In this document: positions 39,740-48,003 of the stretch, piece after piece
Layout: each line of letters starts with the position of its first letter
How positions within the stretch are numbered: the first letter of the stretch is position 1
Assembly: GCA_018241325.1 (NCBI GenBank)
Contig: JAFEEB010000004.1
Location: 38,544-102,543 of the forward strand
Length of the DNA stretch: 64,000 bases
Source: Pseudomonadota bacterium
GTDB taxonomy: Bacteria; Pseudomonadota; Gammaproteobacteria; Burkholderiales; Burkholderiaceae_C
Reading direction: 5' to 3'
Made by a program: the position numbers and the translations under genes
The notes under the pieces: generated by a model
What the model saw: the letters and a program-made list of their open reading frames with translations, nothing else
What the model was told of the DNA's origin: nothing
The model's database searches: none

Positions 39740-40020
39740 CCCAGTCTCCACTCGCTGCGCGATGTTTCGCCTGGTGCTCGCCGCCGGAGGCGGCGGCCCT
39801 TCGGCCTGTCCAGACCTGCGCCGGCAGGTCTGGAGCCGCGGGCCTCAGCCCGTTTGCAGGGGCCGGGCCACGGGCCCGGCGCGGCCTGCAAGGCTCGCCG
39901 GTGACCGGCGCAGCTCCGGCCACGGCGATCGCGGGCACGGCCTGCTTGGCGTCCTGATGGCTCTTGGGTTTCACGCACCGCGCTGGACATGCAGCGCCAT
40001 GGGCAAGCGAGTCCGGTGGG
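39740..40020. repeat. hairpin-rich repeat stretch
   Basis: The gap between gntR and the peptidase gene is about 350 bases without a credible gene. It carries several GC-rich hairpins: CCGCC-GGA-GGCGG, CAGACCTG-CGCCGG-CAGGTCTG (39820-39841 region, perfect arms), GGGCCGGGCC-AC-GGGCCCGGCGC, and CCGG-TGA-CCGG. The 5' part, starting ACACCCCCAGTCTCCACTC, resembles interspersed repeats of related genomes. No protein-coding signal was found. Confidence 0.6.
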
Positions 40021-40022
40021 CG

Positions 40023-40050
40023 ACTACAATATCCATAGCTGCACGCGCGC
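40023..40050 (+). repeat. family A repeat before peptidase gene
   Basis: ACTACAATATCCATAGCTGC followed by ACGCGCGC fits the dispersed family. TACAATAT could double as a -10 element for the following gene, 50 bases ahead of its ATG. Confidence 0.5.
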
Positions 40051-40080
40051 GCTGATTGGGCGCGCGCGGCCTGTTCGACC

Positions 40081-40929
40081 ATGAATTCACGCCCTGCCAC
40101 CCCCTCCCGTCGCGCCCTGCTTGCTGCTGGCTTGGCCTGCGCCTGGCCCGCCGCGGCGCGCAGCGCCGACACGGGCCCCTGGCCGCGCGACGAGCGTGTG
40201 CCCGGCGGCGTTGCCCGCATCGATCTGGGGCCGGCCGCCGAACGGCCCCAAGCATTTTCGGGCGAGATGCCTCTGCTGGTCGTGGGCGACCCGATCAGCT
40301 GGACGGCCCTGCTTGGCATCGCCCTGGCGGCAGCGCCCGGCACCCAGAGCATCCGCGTGCGGCAGGGCGAAGCCGAGCGCAGCGTGGCCGTCACCATCGC
40401 CCCCAAGCGCTACGCCGAGCAGCACCTCAAGGTGGCCCCCAAGACCGTGGACCTGTCGCCCGCCGACTTGGCCCGCTACGAGCGCGAGCGCGATCACCAG
40501 CAGCGCGTGATGGCCCGCTTCAGCGCCCCGCCGGCGGCAAACCTGCAGATGCGCCCACCGGTGCCAGGCAAACGCTCAGACTCGTTCGGCAAGCGGCGCT
40601 TCTTCAACGGCCAGCCGCGCAATCCGCACAGCGGCATGGACATCGCGGCCGCCACCGGCACGCCCGTGATCGCCCCCTTGCCTGGCACGGTGATCGACGT
40701 CGGCGAGTATTTTTTCAACGGCAATACCGTGTGGCTGGACCACGGTGGTGGCCTGCTGTCCATGATGTGCCACCTGAGCCGCATCGACGTGCAACCGGGC
40801 GACCCCCTGGCGGTTGCCCAAGAGCTGGGCCGGGTGGGCGCCACCGGCCGCGTCACGGGCCCGCACCTGCACTGGAGCGTGGTGCTCAATCGCGCCTCGG
40901 TGGACCCGGCCCTGTTTCTCGACGTCTGA
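40081..40929 (+). CDS. exported M23 family metallopeptidase
   Basis: A 282-residue lysostaphin-like peptidoglycan hydrolase. The signal peptide carries a twin-arginine-like start (PSRRALLAAGLACAW) and cleaves near AARSA. The M23 domain (about 165-282) shows HSGMDIAAATGTPV (first zinc His and Asp), MMCHLSRIDV, and GPHLHWSVV (second pair of His). It should cut peptide cross-links of the cell wall, or activate an amidase if degenerate; here the key residues are present. Confidence 0.92.
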   Translation: MNSRPATPSRRALLAAGLACAWPAAARSADTGPWPRDERVPGGVARIDLGPAAERPQAFSGEMPLLVVGDPISWTALLGIALAAAPGTQSIRVRQGEAERSVAVTIAPKRYAEQHLKVAPKTVDLSPADLARYERERDHQQRVMARFSAPPAANLQMRPPVPGKRSDSFGKRRFFNGQPRNPHSGMDIAAATGTPVIAPLPGTVIDVGEYFFNGNTVWLDHGGGLLSMMCHLSRIDVQPGDPLAVAQELGRVGATGRVTGPHLHWSVVLNRASVDPALFLDV

Positions 40930-40985
40930 TCCGCGTTTGCTCGGGTTGACACCCACGGGCGCGCCGCGGAGCATTCCGGGCCATC

Positions 40986-42053
40986 GTGTCCCAGGACCAA
41001 CGCCCGCAGCCGACCCGTACCGCCGCCCGCTTGGCGCTGGCGCTGGCGCTTGCCGCCGCCCTGCTCGCGGCGTGTGCCGCGCCGCACCCCGCAGCGCCCG
41101 CCAGCGCGGCGCCGGCCCGCATCGTCTCGGCCACCAACCGCCTGGGCATGCGCTTCGTGCACGTGCCCGCCGGCGAATTTCGGATGGGCAGCGACGAATC
41201 CGCCCAAGCCCTGGCCCGCGCCTTTCCCAACGCCGAGCGCCGGCGCCTGCTGCAACTGGCCGACGAGGCGCCGGTGCATCGCGTGCGCATCACGCGCGAT
41301 TTCTGGTTGGGGGAGACACCGGTCACCGTCGGACAGTTTCAGCGCTTCATCCGGGCCTCCGGCTACGTGCCCGAATCGATCCGCGACGGCACCGGCGGCT
41401 ACGGCTTCAACCCCGACTACGACCCGGCGCGCACGCGCCGCCACGACGCCTTTGAAGGGCGCGATCCCCGCTATTCATGGCTGAATCCGGGCTTTGCGCA
41501 GACCGGCGAGCACCCGGTGGTCAACGTGACCTGGAACGACGCCGCAGCCATGGCCCGCTGGCTCAGCGCCCGCGAAAACGCGCGCTGCCGCCTGCCCACG
41601 GAGGCGGAATGGGAGTACGCCGCCCGCGCCGGCACCCGCACGCGCTATCCGGGCGGCGACGATCCAGAGGTCTTGCTGACCACGGCCAACACCTTCGACC
41701 GCAGCAGCGCCGCCCACTGGCCGCGCTGGCGCGAGCAGGCCGGCGCCGGCAGCGACGGCTACGCCTTCACCGCGCCGGTGGGCCGCTTTGCGCCCAACGC
41801 CTTCGGCCTGTACGACATGATCGGCAACGTGTGGGAATGGGTGGCGGACTGGTATGGCGAAGACTATTACCAGCGCTCGCCCACCGACGACCCGCAAGGC
41901 CCGGCCGAGGGCACCGTGCGCGTGCGCCGCGGCGGCTCCTGGCACACCTGGCCGTTCTACGCGCGCGTGGCCTTTCGCAACTGGAACAGCCCGCAAACGC
42001 GCTATGTGCTGGTCGGCTTTCGACTGCTGTGCGAGGCGCGGCCGAGTCGCTGA
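40986..42053 (+). CDS. lipoprotein with FGE-sulfatase (SUMF1) fold
   Basis: A 355-residue lipoprotein (lipobox LLAAC near residue 30) followed by a formylglycine-generating-enzyme fold: FVHVPAGEFRMGSDESA, VNVTWNDAAAMARWLSARE, CRLPTEAEWEYAARAG, and NVWEWVADWYG. The paired active-site cysteines of true FGE are absent: the stretch that follows RRGGSW reads HTWPFYARVAF with no Cys. It is therefore probably a non-catalytic binding or scaffold protein. The start is GTG at 40986. It follows the M23 peptidase by 56 bases and may share its transcript. Confidence 0.87.
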   Translation: MSQDQRPQPTRTAARLALALALAAALLAACAAPHPAAPASAAPARIVSATNRLGMRFVHVPAGEFRMGSDESAQALARAFPNAERRRLLQLADEAPVHRVRITRDFWLGETPVTVGQFQRFIRASGYVPESIRDGTGGYGFNPDYDPARTRRHDAFEGRDPRYSWLNPGFAQTGEHPVVNVTWNDAAAMARWLSARENARCRLPTEAEWEYAARAGTRTRYPGGDDPEVLLTTANTFDRSSAAHWPRWREQAGAGSDGYAFTAPVGRFAPNAFGLYDMIGNVWEWVADWYGEDYYQRSPTDDPQGPAEGTVRVRRGGSWHTWPFYARVAFRNWNSPQTRYVLVGFRLLCEARPSR

Positions 42054-42099
42054 GGTCTTGCGCGCAACAACCGCCGGTCCGGCACCTGGACGGCAACCG

Positions 42100-44754
42100 C
42101 TACACGAGCGCGGGGGACGCGCTGGGCTCGATCTCGCTGTCGGCACCCTCGGACAAGCGCTTGAGCGCCCGTTCGACCACCGGGTCGATGTCGACGGGGT
42201 GCAAGTGGCGCAGGCGCATCAGCTTCTCGCAGGTGCGCTGCGTCATGCTGTGCGCGCGCCCGCCATGGCTGACGAACATGAACAGGGAGCCGTTGTCGCT
42301 CATCCAGCTCAGCTGGGCGCGGCGCCACACGCCATGCACGTACAGATCGACCCAGTCACCCACGCGCAGGCGCGCCACCTCGGCGCGAATGCGGGTCAGC
42401 AGCTCGCTTTCCGTCAGGTCGGCCGGGCTTGCGGCCGCTGGCGCTGCCGGCGACGGCTGAACCGAGCCGTCCACTGCCGGTTCGACCGTCTCGGTCAGCA
42501 CGGGCACTGCGGCATCGGCAGCGCCGCCGGCCGACGCCTCGGCTGGCATCGGCCCGGCAGGCGGCGCCCATTCCAGCTCGTCCGCCGTGTCCTCGAACCC
42601 GGCCGCCTCGCGTTCATGGCGGCCCAGCCACGGCTGCTCGGCCTTGCGCGGCGCCGGCTGCTCTGCGGCCTGCTCCTCCAGCACCGGCAGCGCATCCCAG
42701 GAGTCGCCGGTGCGCGCAAAGCCCGACGCCTCGACGTCTTGCGCGCTGCGCAAGCGTCGCAGCCGCAGCACCGGATCGTGATAGCGGATCAGCGCATCGA
42801 AAAACGCCTGCGTCTCGGCCGGCTCCTTGCCCAGCATGCCCAGCCCGCGGCGCAGGGTCTTGATCAAGCCGGGCACCACCTCGAACAGCCGCGCGGGCTG
42901 CTTGATGGCCTGCTCGCGGTTGACCGACCACAGCAGATCGCTGACCACCGCCAGATAGCCACCCGGGTCGAGCCGCGCGCCCGCGTTGGTCAATTGCGCA
43001 TGGGCGATGACCAGCGACCAGTCGCGGTACAGAAAGTCCGCCACCACCGCGGGCACGCCCACCAGGTCCGAGCGCAAGCTGAACTCCCACGCAATGCGGT
43101 CGGCCAGCGTCTGGCGCTCCTGGGCGAACTGCATCGAGTTCTGCGCCTGCATGCGCGCGTCGTGATCGCCATCGTCACGGGCCTTCCAGCCGGTTTGCAG
43201 CGCCAGGCGCCGCTCCTCGAAGTCCTTCGGCGCGGCCACCGGCAACTCGACCAGCTCGCGCACGGCAGCGCGCACCGGCTGCATGAAGTGCTCGAACTCC
43301 GGATCGAACTCGTCGTTGTACTTGAAGCTGCGCTGCGCAACGGCCTCGACGAACAGCCGTGCCGGATGCGCCTCGTCGCCAAAAAAGCGCGGGTGATCCA
43401 GCGCCATGCGCAGCAGCGCCGGCTCCAGCGCCACGAAGGCCTCGCGCACGGGCGCCAGCATGCGCTCGTCGCCGGCCACCTGGTCGATCAGCGCGCGCAC
43501 CGCATCCAGACCCAGCACTTGGCTGATCTTCTTGGCCTTGGCCTTGAGCTCCATCAGCGCGCGCGCGCGCGCCTGCACCGAGCCGTTTTCGCCCCAGTCG
43601 TCCGGCGGCAGCGGCAGCTCCACCCCCACGGGCCGCGCCGGACGCTCCATCACACCCTGGCTGCGCCGCTGTTCACGGTCCAGCGCGTGCGCGGCGGCAT
43701 CGAACGCTGTTTGCGGGCGCCGCGCCAACCCGCCCATCTCGGCGTCCACGGCGTCGTAGTAACCGGGCGGCAAGGGTTCGTCGTATTCCTCCACCCATTG
43801 CGGTCGATAGAGAAACTCGCGAATCATCGCCGCCCCCACGGCCGGACGCACTTGCGAGAGCTGGTCCATTCGCGGCATGAAAGCGCGGGCGCGCGCGCGC
43901 GCCGATCCGGACCCCGCGACGGGTGCCCGGTGCGCGCCCTGCGCGGCGGTCGCATCGCCCGCGCCGCCCGCGCCGCCGGAGCCGAACCCGCCCCCCGTGG
44001 CGCCACCGCCACCGCTACGACCGCCCTCCGCGCCCCCGGCACCCTCCGCAAGCTCGGCGCCGCGGCCACCGCCCCGGCTCGCCCCGGGCCCGCTGCCTTC
44101 GGTCAGCCTCAGGCGATAGCGCGCCTCCTCCACCCCGCTGGCCTCCAGCAGGGCGATCAAGGCCTCGTACAGCGCGTGCAATTCGGCGGCAAAGGGGCGG
44201 CCGATGTGGCGCGTCCAGAGCGCACGCACCTCGGCGGCCTCGGGCTGGTCCTCAAGGACGCGCAGCAGCGCCCCGCAGTACACGTCCGGGCGAAACGGGT
44301 TGAGCTCGGCGCGCACCACGGGCAGCCCGAGCACCGAGCTCATCAGCGAGTCGAGCACCCCCAGCGAACGCTCGATCACGGGCATGGCGCTTTGCTGCAG
44401 ACGCGAAGCCTCGACAAAGCGCGCCACTTCGGTGTCATCCAGCAGGGCCAAGGCCGAATCCTCGCTGCTCGGCCGACGCCGAGGGTCGGGCTGGGTGTCC
44501 TCGCGCAGCGCGGCCTCGATGCGCTGCATCAACACCTGCGGGAATTCCGCGCGCACGCGCGGCGCGTAGCGCAGCAGCGCCGCATGCGCGTCGCCCAGTT
44601 GCAGGCGGCGCGACACCGAGCGCGCATTGCGCTGTTCTTCCTCGATGGCGCCGCAAGCAGCCTGAATCGCGCGATCGAGCATGGGCGCGGCATGCAGCAG
44701 CGCCTCGCGCTTGCTGCGCTCGACCAAGGGGTGGTTCAGGTGCTGGGCGTGCAT
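42100..44754 (-). CDS. DUF1631 family protein
   Basis: An 884-residue soluble protein of the DUF1631 family, widespread in Betaproteobacteria with no proved function. The N-terminus (residues 1-190) is helical; a Gly/Ala/Ser low-complexity linker spans about 215-275; the middle includes long conserved helices (about 380-590); and the C-terminal 90 residues (DWVDLYVHGVWRRAQLSW, then DNGSLFMFVSHGGRAHSMT) look like a PilZ-like or small beta-barrel module. A possible link to cyclic di-GMP signalling is inferred from this end only. Confidence 0.8.
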   Translation of the reverse strand: MHAQHLNHPLVERSKREALLHAAPMLDRAIQAACGAIEEEQRNARSVSRRLQLGDAHAALLRYAPRVRAEFPQVLMQRIEAALREDTQPDPRRRPSSEDSALALLDDTEVARFVEASRLQQSAMPVIERSLGVLDSLMSSVLGLPVVRAELNPFRPDVYCGALLRVLEDQPEAAEVRALWTRHIGRPFAAELHALYEALIALLEASGVEEARYRLRLTEGSGPGASRGGGRGAELAEGAGGAEGGRSGGGGATGGGFGSGGAGGAGDATAAQGAHRAPVAGSGSARARARAFMPRMDQLSQVRPAVGAAMIREFLYRPQWVEEYDEPLPPGYYDAVDAEMGGLARRPQTAFDAAAHALDREQRRSQGVMERPARPVGVELPLPPDDWGENGSVQARARALMELKAKAKKISQVLGLDAVRALIDQVAGDERMLAPVREAFVALEPALLRMALDHPRFFGDEAHPARLFVEAVAQRSFKYNDEFDPEFEHFMQPVRAAVRELVELPVAAPKDFEERRLALQTGWKARDDGDHDARMQAQNSMQFAQERQTLADRIAWEFSLRSDLVGVPAVVADFLYRDWSLVIAHAQLTNAGARLDPGGYLAVVSDLLWSVNREQAIKQPARLFEVVPGLIKTLRRGLGMLGKEPAETQAFFDALIRYHDPVLRLRRLRSAQDVEASGFARTGDSWDALPVLEEQAAEQPAPRKAEQPWLGRHEREAAGFEDTADELEWAPPAGPMPAEASAGGAADAAVPVLTETVEPAVDGSVQPSPAAPAAASPADLTESELLTRIRAEVARLRVGDWVDLYVHGVWRRAQLSWMSDNGSLFMFVSHGGRAHSMTQRTCEKLMRLRHLHPVDIDPVVERALKRLSEGADSEIEPSASPALV

Positions 44755-44969
44755 CGGCTTGACGAAATTCGATCAAACCCTTCGAAGGGCCTGCGGCACG
44801 GCGCAGCACGGATCGGCGGGCCCCATGCCACCACCCACTGCGCGGGCGTGCAGCGCCATCGATTCAGCGGACGAGGGACGGTTGCTGGACATGTTGAATG
44901 GTGGGCGCAGCGCAGGCCAATCGCCTCCGGCTCGGCATTGCACGACAGGGATGCGCCGGCCCTGTGGCA

Positions 44970-45926
44970 TCAGGCCGACCGCGGCTTCGTCAAATATACC
45001 GCCTCGCGCCCGACAATCGGCCGGCGCGTGGGCATGAAGACAGTGCATTCGTCACACGGCGAGCGGATTTCACCGGCCGCGCCGTCGCTGGCGATCAGCT
45101 CGCCCTGGGCAAAGGTTTCGAAGCCGCTGAGCGGCCGCGTGAACCGAAATGCCTCGGTCTGAACCATGCAGGTGCGCAGCAGCTCAAAGCGCCGCTGCGC
45201 CGCAGGCGTCGCGTTGGCGACCGGTGCATCGATCAGCCCGAAGTGGGCCAGAAAATCGAGCGCCGTGCGCGTGGCGACCTCAGCCGAGCTGCGCAGGAAA
45301 TGCTGCCCGCACTCCACCACCAGGGCGGCGCCAGCCACCTCGCCGGGCTGCCCGTGCCGCCCGTGCTCGATCAAGGGCGTGCCACTGCCCAGGCCGCTGG
45401 GCATCACCAGATGGGTGGTGACCGCACCCCCCGCGCCAACGGCCAAGGCCGTGCGTGCGTTGCGCGCAAAGTCCGGGTAAACCCAGAACGCGCCGCCGTC
45501 GTGGCTGGTGGAATGGATGTCCAGAATGTGGTCGGCTGCCGCCACCACCGGGCGAAGCTGGCGCGCCCGCCGCAGCTCGGGGCTGTCCTCGCTGCCGCTC
45601 AACCACGCGTCGGACCACACCCGGTTCAGGTTGTGGACGATCTGCCGGTTGGCAAACGGGTCGTCGGCGCGAAACGCCTCATACGCCTCGACGTGGGCAA
45701 AACTCACGGTCAGCACGCCGATCAAGGGGCGCACGCCTGTGTCCAGCAGATGCGTGGCGGCCACCATGCCGCAAATCTCGTTGCCGTGCGTCAGTGCATT
45801 GACGAGCACGTGCGGCCCGGGCCGGCCGGAGTCGAAGCGGTGTACGTAGTCAACGCCGGTGTTGCCGGCCCGGTAGGCCGACAGCTCGCGCGGCAGAACT
45901 TGCAGGGGAGTGTCGTTGGGCTTCAT
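44970..45926 (-). CDS. aspartoacylase/AstE-like zinc hydrolase
   Basis: A 318-residue metallo-carboxypeptidase-fold enzyme. The zinc motif is [15 protein letters not shown] (His and Glu of HGNE), with [14 protein letters not shown] supplying the third ligand and VVECGQHF the catalytic Glu region. It removes an acyl group from an N-acyl amino acid, such as in succinylglutamate or N-acetylaspartate turnover; substrate unknown. Divergent from the LLM oxidoreductase, and followed at 215 bases by DUF1631. Confidence 0.86.
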   Translation of the reverse strand: MKPNDTPLQVLPRELSAYRAGNTGVDYVHRFDSGRPGPHVLVNALTHGNEICGMVAATHLLDTGVRPLIGVLTVSFAHVEAYEAFRADDPFANRQIVHNLNRVWSDAWLSGSEDSPELRRARQLRPVVAAADHILDIHSTSHDGGAFWVYPDFARNARTALAVGAGGAVTTHLVMPSGLGSGTPLIEHGRHGQPGEVAGAALVVECGQHFLRSSAEVATRTALDFLAHFGLIDAPVANATPAAQRRFELLRTCMVQTEAFRFTRPLSGFETFAQGELIASDGAAGEIRSPCDECTVFMPTRRPIVGREAVYLTKPRSA

Positions 45927-45992
45927 CGGCAGGGTTCGAGGGCTGGCGTGCCACGGGTGCGCAGTGCAGCGACATTCGCGCACAATCGGCGC

Positions 45993-47000
45993 ATGGCCAA
46001 AGCTTTGCAGGATATCGCGTTTTCCATGCTCGATCTGGTTGCCGTGCGCCAGGGGCGCACCGTGGCCGATGCCTTGGCGGTGGCGCTGCGCACGGCGCAG
46101 CACGCCGAGCGTCTGGGCTTTGCGCGCTACTGGATGGCCGAACACCACAACATGATCGGCATCGCCTCGTCGGCCACGGCCGTGCTGGTGGGCCACATCG
46201 CCGGCGGCACCCAGCGCATCCGCGTGGGCTCGGGCGGCGTCATGCTGCCCAACCACGCCCCGCTGGTGGTGGCCGAGGCCTTCGGCACGCTGGCCGAGCT
46301 GCACCCCGGCCGCATCGACCTGGGTCTGGGCCGCGCGCCGGGCACCGACCCCATGACCATGCGCGCGCTGCGCCGCGACCGGGTCGAATCGGTGGACGAC
46401 TTTCCGCGCGACGTGGCCGAGCTGCAGCAGCTGCTGGACGAACCCCGGCCTGGCCAGAAGCTGATCGCCACGCCCGGCGCCGGCACCCGCGTGCCGATCT
46501 GGCTGCTGGGCTCCAGCCTGTTTTCGGCGCAACTGGCGGCCGAGCGCGGCCTGCCCTACGCGTTCGCCTCGCACTTTGCACCGGCGCTGCTGCTGCCCGC
46601 GATCGAGCTGTACCGGCGCCTGTTCAAGCCCTCGGCCCAGTGCGCCAAGCCCTACGTGATCATCGGCGTGCCGCTGGTGGCCGCCCCCACCGACGAAGAA
46701 GCCATGCACCTGGCCGGCAGCGTGTTCCAGCGCGTGCTGGGCATCCTGCGCGGCGAGCGCGGCTTGCTGCAACCCCCGCCTGAGGGCTTTTTCGCGCGCC
46801 TCGCCGAAGCCGAGCGCGCCGGCATCGCCGACTTCCTGGCCTGCGCCGTGATCGGCGGCCCCGCCACCGTGCGCGCCGGCCTGCAAGCCCTGGCCGAACA
46901 GACCGACTGCGACGAGATGATGCTGGTGTGCGACGTGTACGACCCGGCGCTGCGCCTGCGCGCGCTCGACATCGCGGCGGCGGTGCGCACGGCGGCCTGA
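45993..47000 (+). CDS. LLM-class flavin oxidoreductase
   Basis: A 335-residue luciferase-like monooxygenase (MsnO8-like group). The barrel starts [29 protein letters not shown] and [23 protein letters not shown] are typical of bacterial luciferase-like proteins; [13 protein letters not shown] lies in the flavin region. It probably uses FMNH2 or F420-like flavin from a separate reductase. The substrate cannot be inferred. A cacaatc-like -10 and ATG 12 bases later suggest a short or absent leader. Confidence 0.9.
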   Translation: MAKALQDIAFSMLDLVAVRQGRTVADALAVALRTAQHAERLGFARYWMAEHHNMIGIASSATAVLVGHIAGGTQRIRVGSGGVMLPNHAPLVVAEAFGTLAELHPGRIDLGLGRAPGTDPMTMRALRRDRVESVDDFPRDVAELQQLLDEPRPGQKLIATPGAGTRVPIWLLGSSLFSAQLAAERGLPYAFASHFAPALLLPAIELYRRLFKPSAQCAKPYVIIGVPLVAAPTDEEAMHLAGSVFQRVLGILRGERGLLQPPPEGFFARLAEAERAGIADFLACAVIGGPATVRAGLQALAEQTDCDEMMLVCDVYDPALRLRALDIAAAVRTAA

Positions 47001-47067
47001 GCGGCATCGATAAAATACCGCCTCCCGAACGCCGCCGCAGCCTCTGGCGGCCCGCCGCCACCTTCGC

Positions 47068-47688
47068 ATGGACTACCCTGCAAACCTGTTTGTTGTCGCC
47101 GCGCCCAGCGGCTCGGGCAAGTCGAGCCTGGTCAAGGCTCTGATGGAGCTCGACGCCGGCGTGGCGCCCTCCATTTCACACACCACCCGGGCGCCGCGCG
47201 GCCAGGAAATGGACGGGCGGGAGTATTTTTTCGTCGATCGCACTGCCTTTGACGCCATGATCGAAGCGGGCGACTTCTTCGAATGGGCCGAGGTGCACGG
47301 CAACCGCTACGGCACCTCGCGCCAGGCCATCGCCGCGCGCATGCAGGCTGGCCATGACGTGGTGCTGGAGATCGACTGGCAGGGTGCGTTGCAAATCCGG
47401 CGCCTGTTTGCCAACGCGGTGCTGATCTTCGTGCTGCCCCCCAGCTGGGACGAGTTGCGCGCTCGCCTGCAGCGCCGCGGCGAGGATTCGGCCGAGGTGA
47501 TCGAGCTGCGCCTGGCCAACGCACGCAGCGAGTTCGGACAGGTAAGAAACTTCGACTACGTTATAATCAACGAGATATTTGAACGCGCGCTTTTTGACCT
47601 CAAAGCCATCGTGCACGCGCAGCGCCTGAAGTATGGCGCCCAAAGACGCACCCGCGCCGCCACGTTCAAAGCCCTCGACATCGACTGA
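47068..47688 (+). CDS. gmk: guanylate kinase
   Basis: A 206-residue kinase that phosphorylates GMP to GDP. The P-loop is [14 protein letters not shown] (residues 12-25), followed by [23 protein letters not shown], which holds the GMP-binding residues. It precedes rpoZ and spoT, a common order in Proteobacteria. Two rare ATA codons near its 3' end form a perfect TATAAT (47562-47567), perhaps an internal promoter for rpoZ-spoT. Confidence 0.97.
   Translation: MDYPANLFVVAAPSGSGKSSLVKALMELDAGVAPSISHTTRAPRGQEMDGREYFFVDRTAFDAMIEAGDFFEWAEVHGNRYGTSRQAIAARMQAGHDVVLEIDWQGALQIRRLFANAVLIFVLPPSWDELRARLQRRGEDSAEVIELRLANARSEFGQVRNFDYVIINEIFERALFDLKAIVHAQRLKYGAQRRTRAATFKALDID
47562..47567 (+). promoter_or_regulatory. 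candidate internal -10 box for rpoZ-spoT
   Basis: A perfect TATAAT lies in the gmk frame as part of GTT-ATA-ATC, followed by another rare ATA a few codons on. ATA is very unusual in this GC-rich gene set. The -35 region is poor (GGACAG-like at a long spacing), so this is tentative. Confidence 0.4.
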
Positions 47689-47706
47689 ACACCCCCACAC
47701 ACCGCC

Positions 47707-47907
47707 ATGGCCCGCATCACCGTCGAAGACTGCCTCGAAAAAATCCCCAACCGCTTTCAGCTGGTGCTGGCCGCCACTTACCGCGCGCGCATGCTCAGCC
47801 AGGGGCACGCGCCCAAGGTCGAGACCACCAACAAGCCGGGCGTGACGGCCTTGCGCGAGATCGCGGCCGGGCAGGTTGGCCTGGAAATGCTCAAGAAAGT
47901 GCCCTGA
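47707..47907 (+). CDS. rpoZ: RNA polymerase omega subunit
   Basis: A 66-residue protein matching RpoZ from end to end: [33 protein letters not shown], and [16 protein letters not shown]. It helps assemble RNA polymerase and is part of the ppGpp-responsive site with beta-prime. It lies 18 bases after gmk and is followed by a terminator, then spoT. Confidence 0.97.
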   Translation: MARITVEDCLEKIPNRFQLVLAATYRARMLSQGHAPKVETTNKPGVTALREIAAGQVGLEMLKKVP

Positions 47908-47934
47908 GCCCGAGCGTCGCTCAGGACATCCCCC

Positions 47935-47959
47935 AAAGCGCCCTTCGTGGCGCTTTTTT
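47935..47959 (+). terminator. Rho-independent terminator after rpoZ
   Basis: AAAGCGCC (47935-47942) pairs with GGCGCTTT (47949-47956) around the loop CTTCGT, followed by three further T. It lies 27 bases after rpoZ and 44 bases before spoT, so spoT probably also has its own start. Confidence 0.85.
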
Positions 47960-48003
47960 CATGGCCGCCACGCCAATGGCTCGCGCATGGTTAAATTCGG
48001 GCA

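Noticed and set aside
44755-44969. possible small gene between the aspartoacylase-like gene and DUF1631
   Set aside because: A minus-strand frame exists but begins inside the neighbouring gene and has no conserved character or ribosome site.
41854-45162. 1102-codon open frame on the plus strand
   Set aside because: It is antisense to the DUF1631 gene and shows only Arg/His/Leu/Gln-rich shadow sequence. The real gene on the other strand has family motifs.
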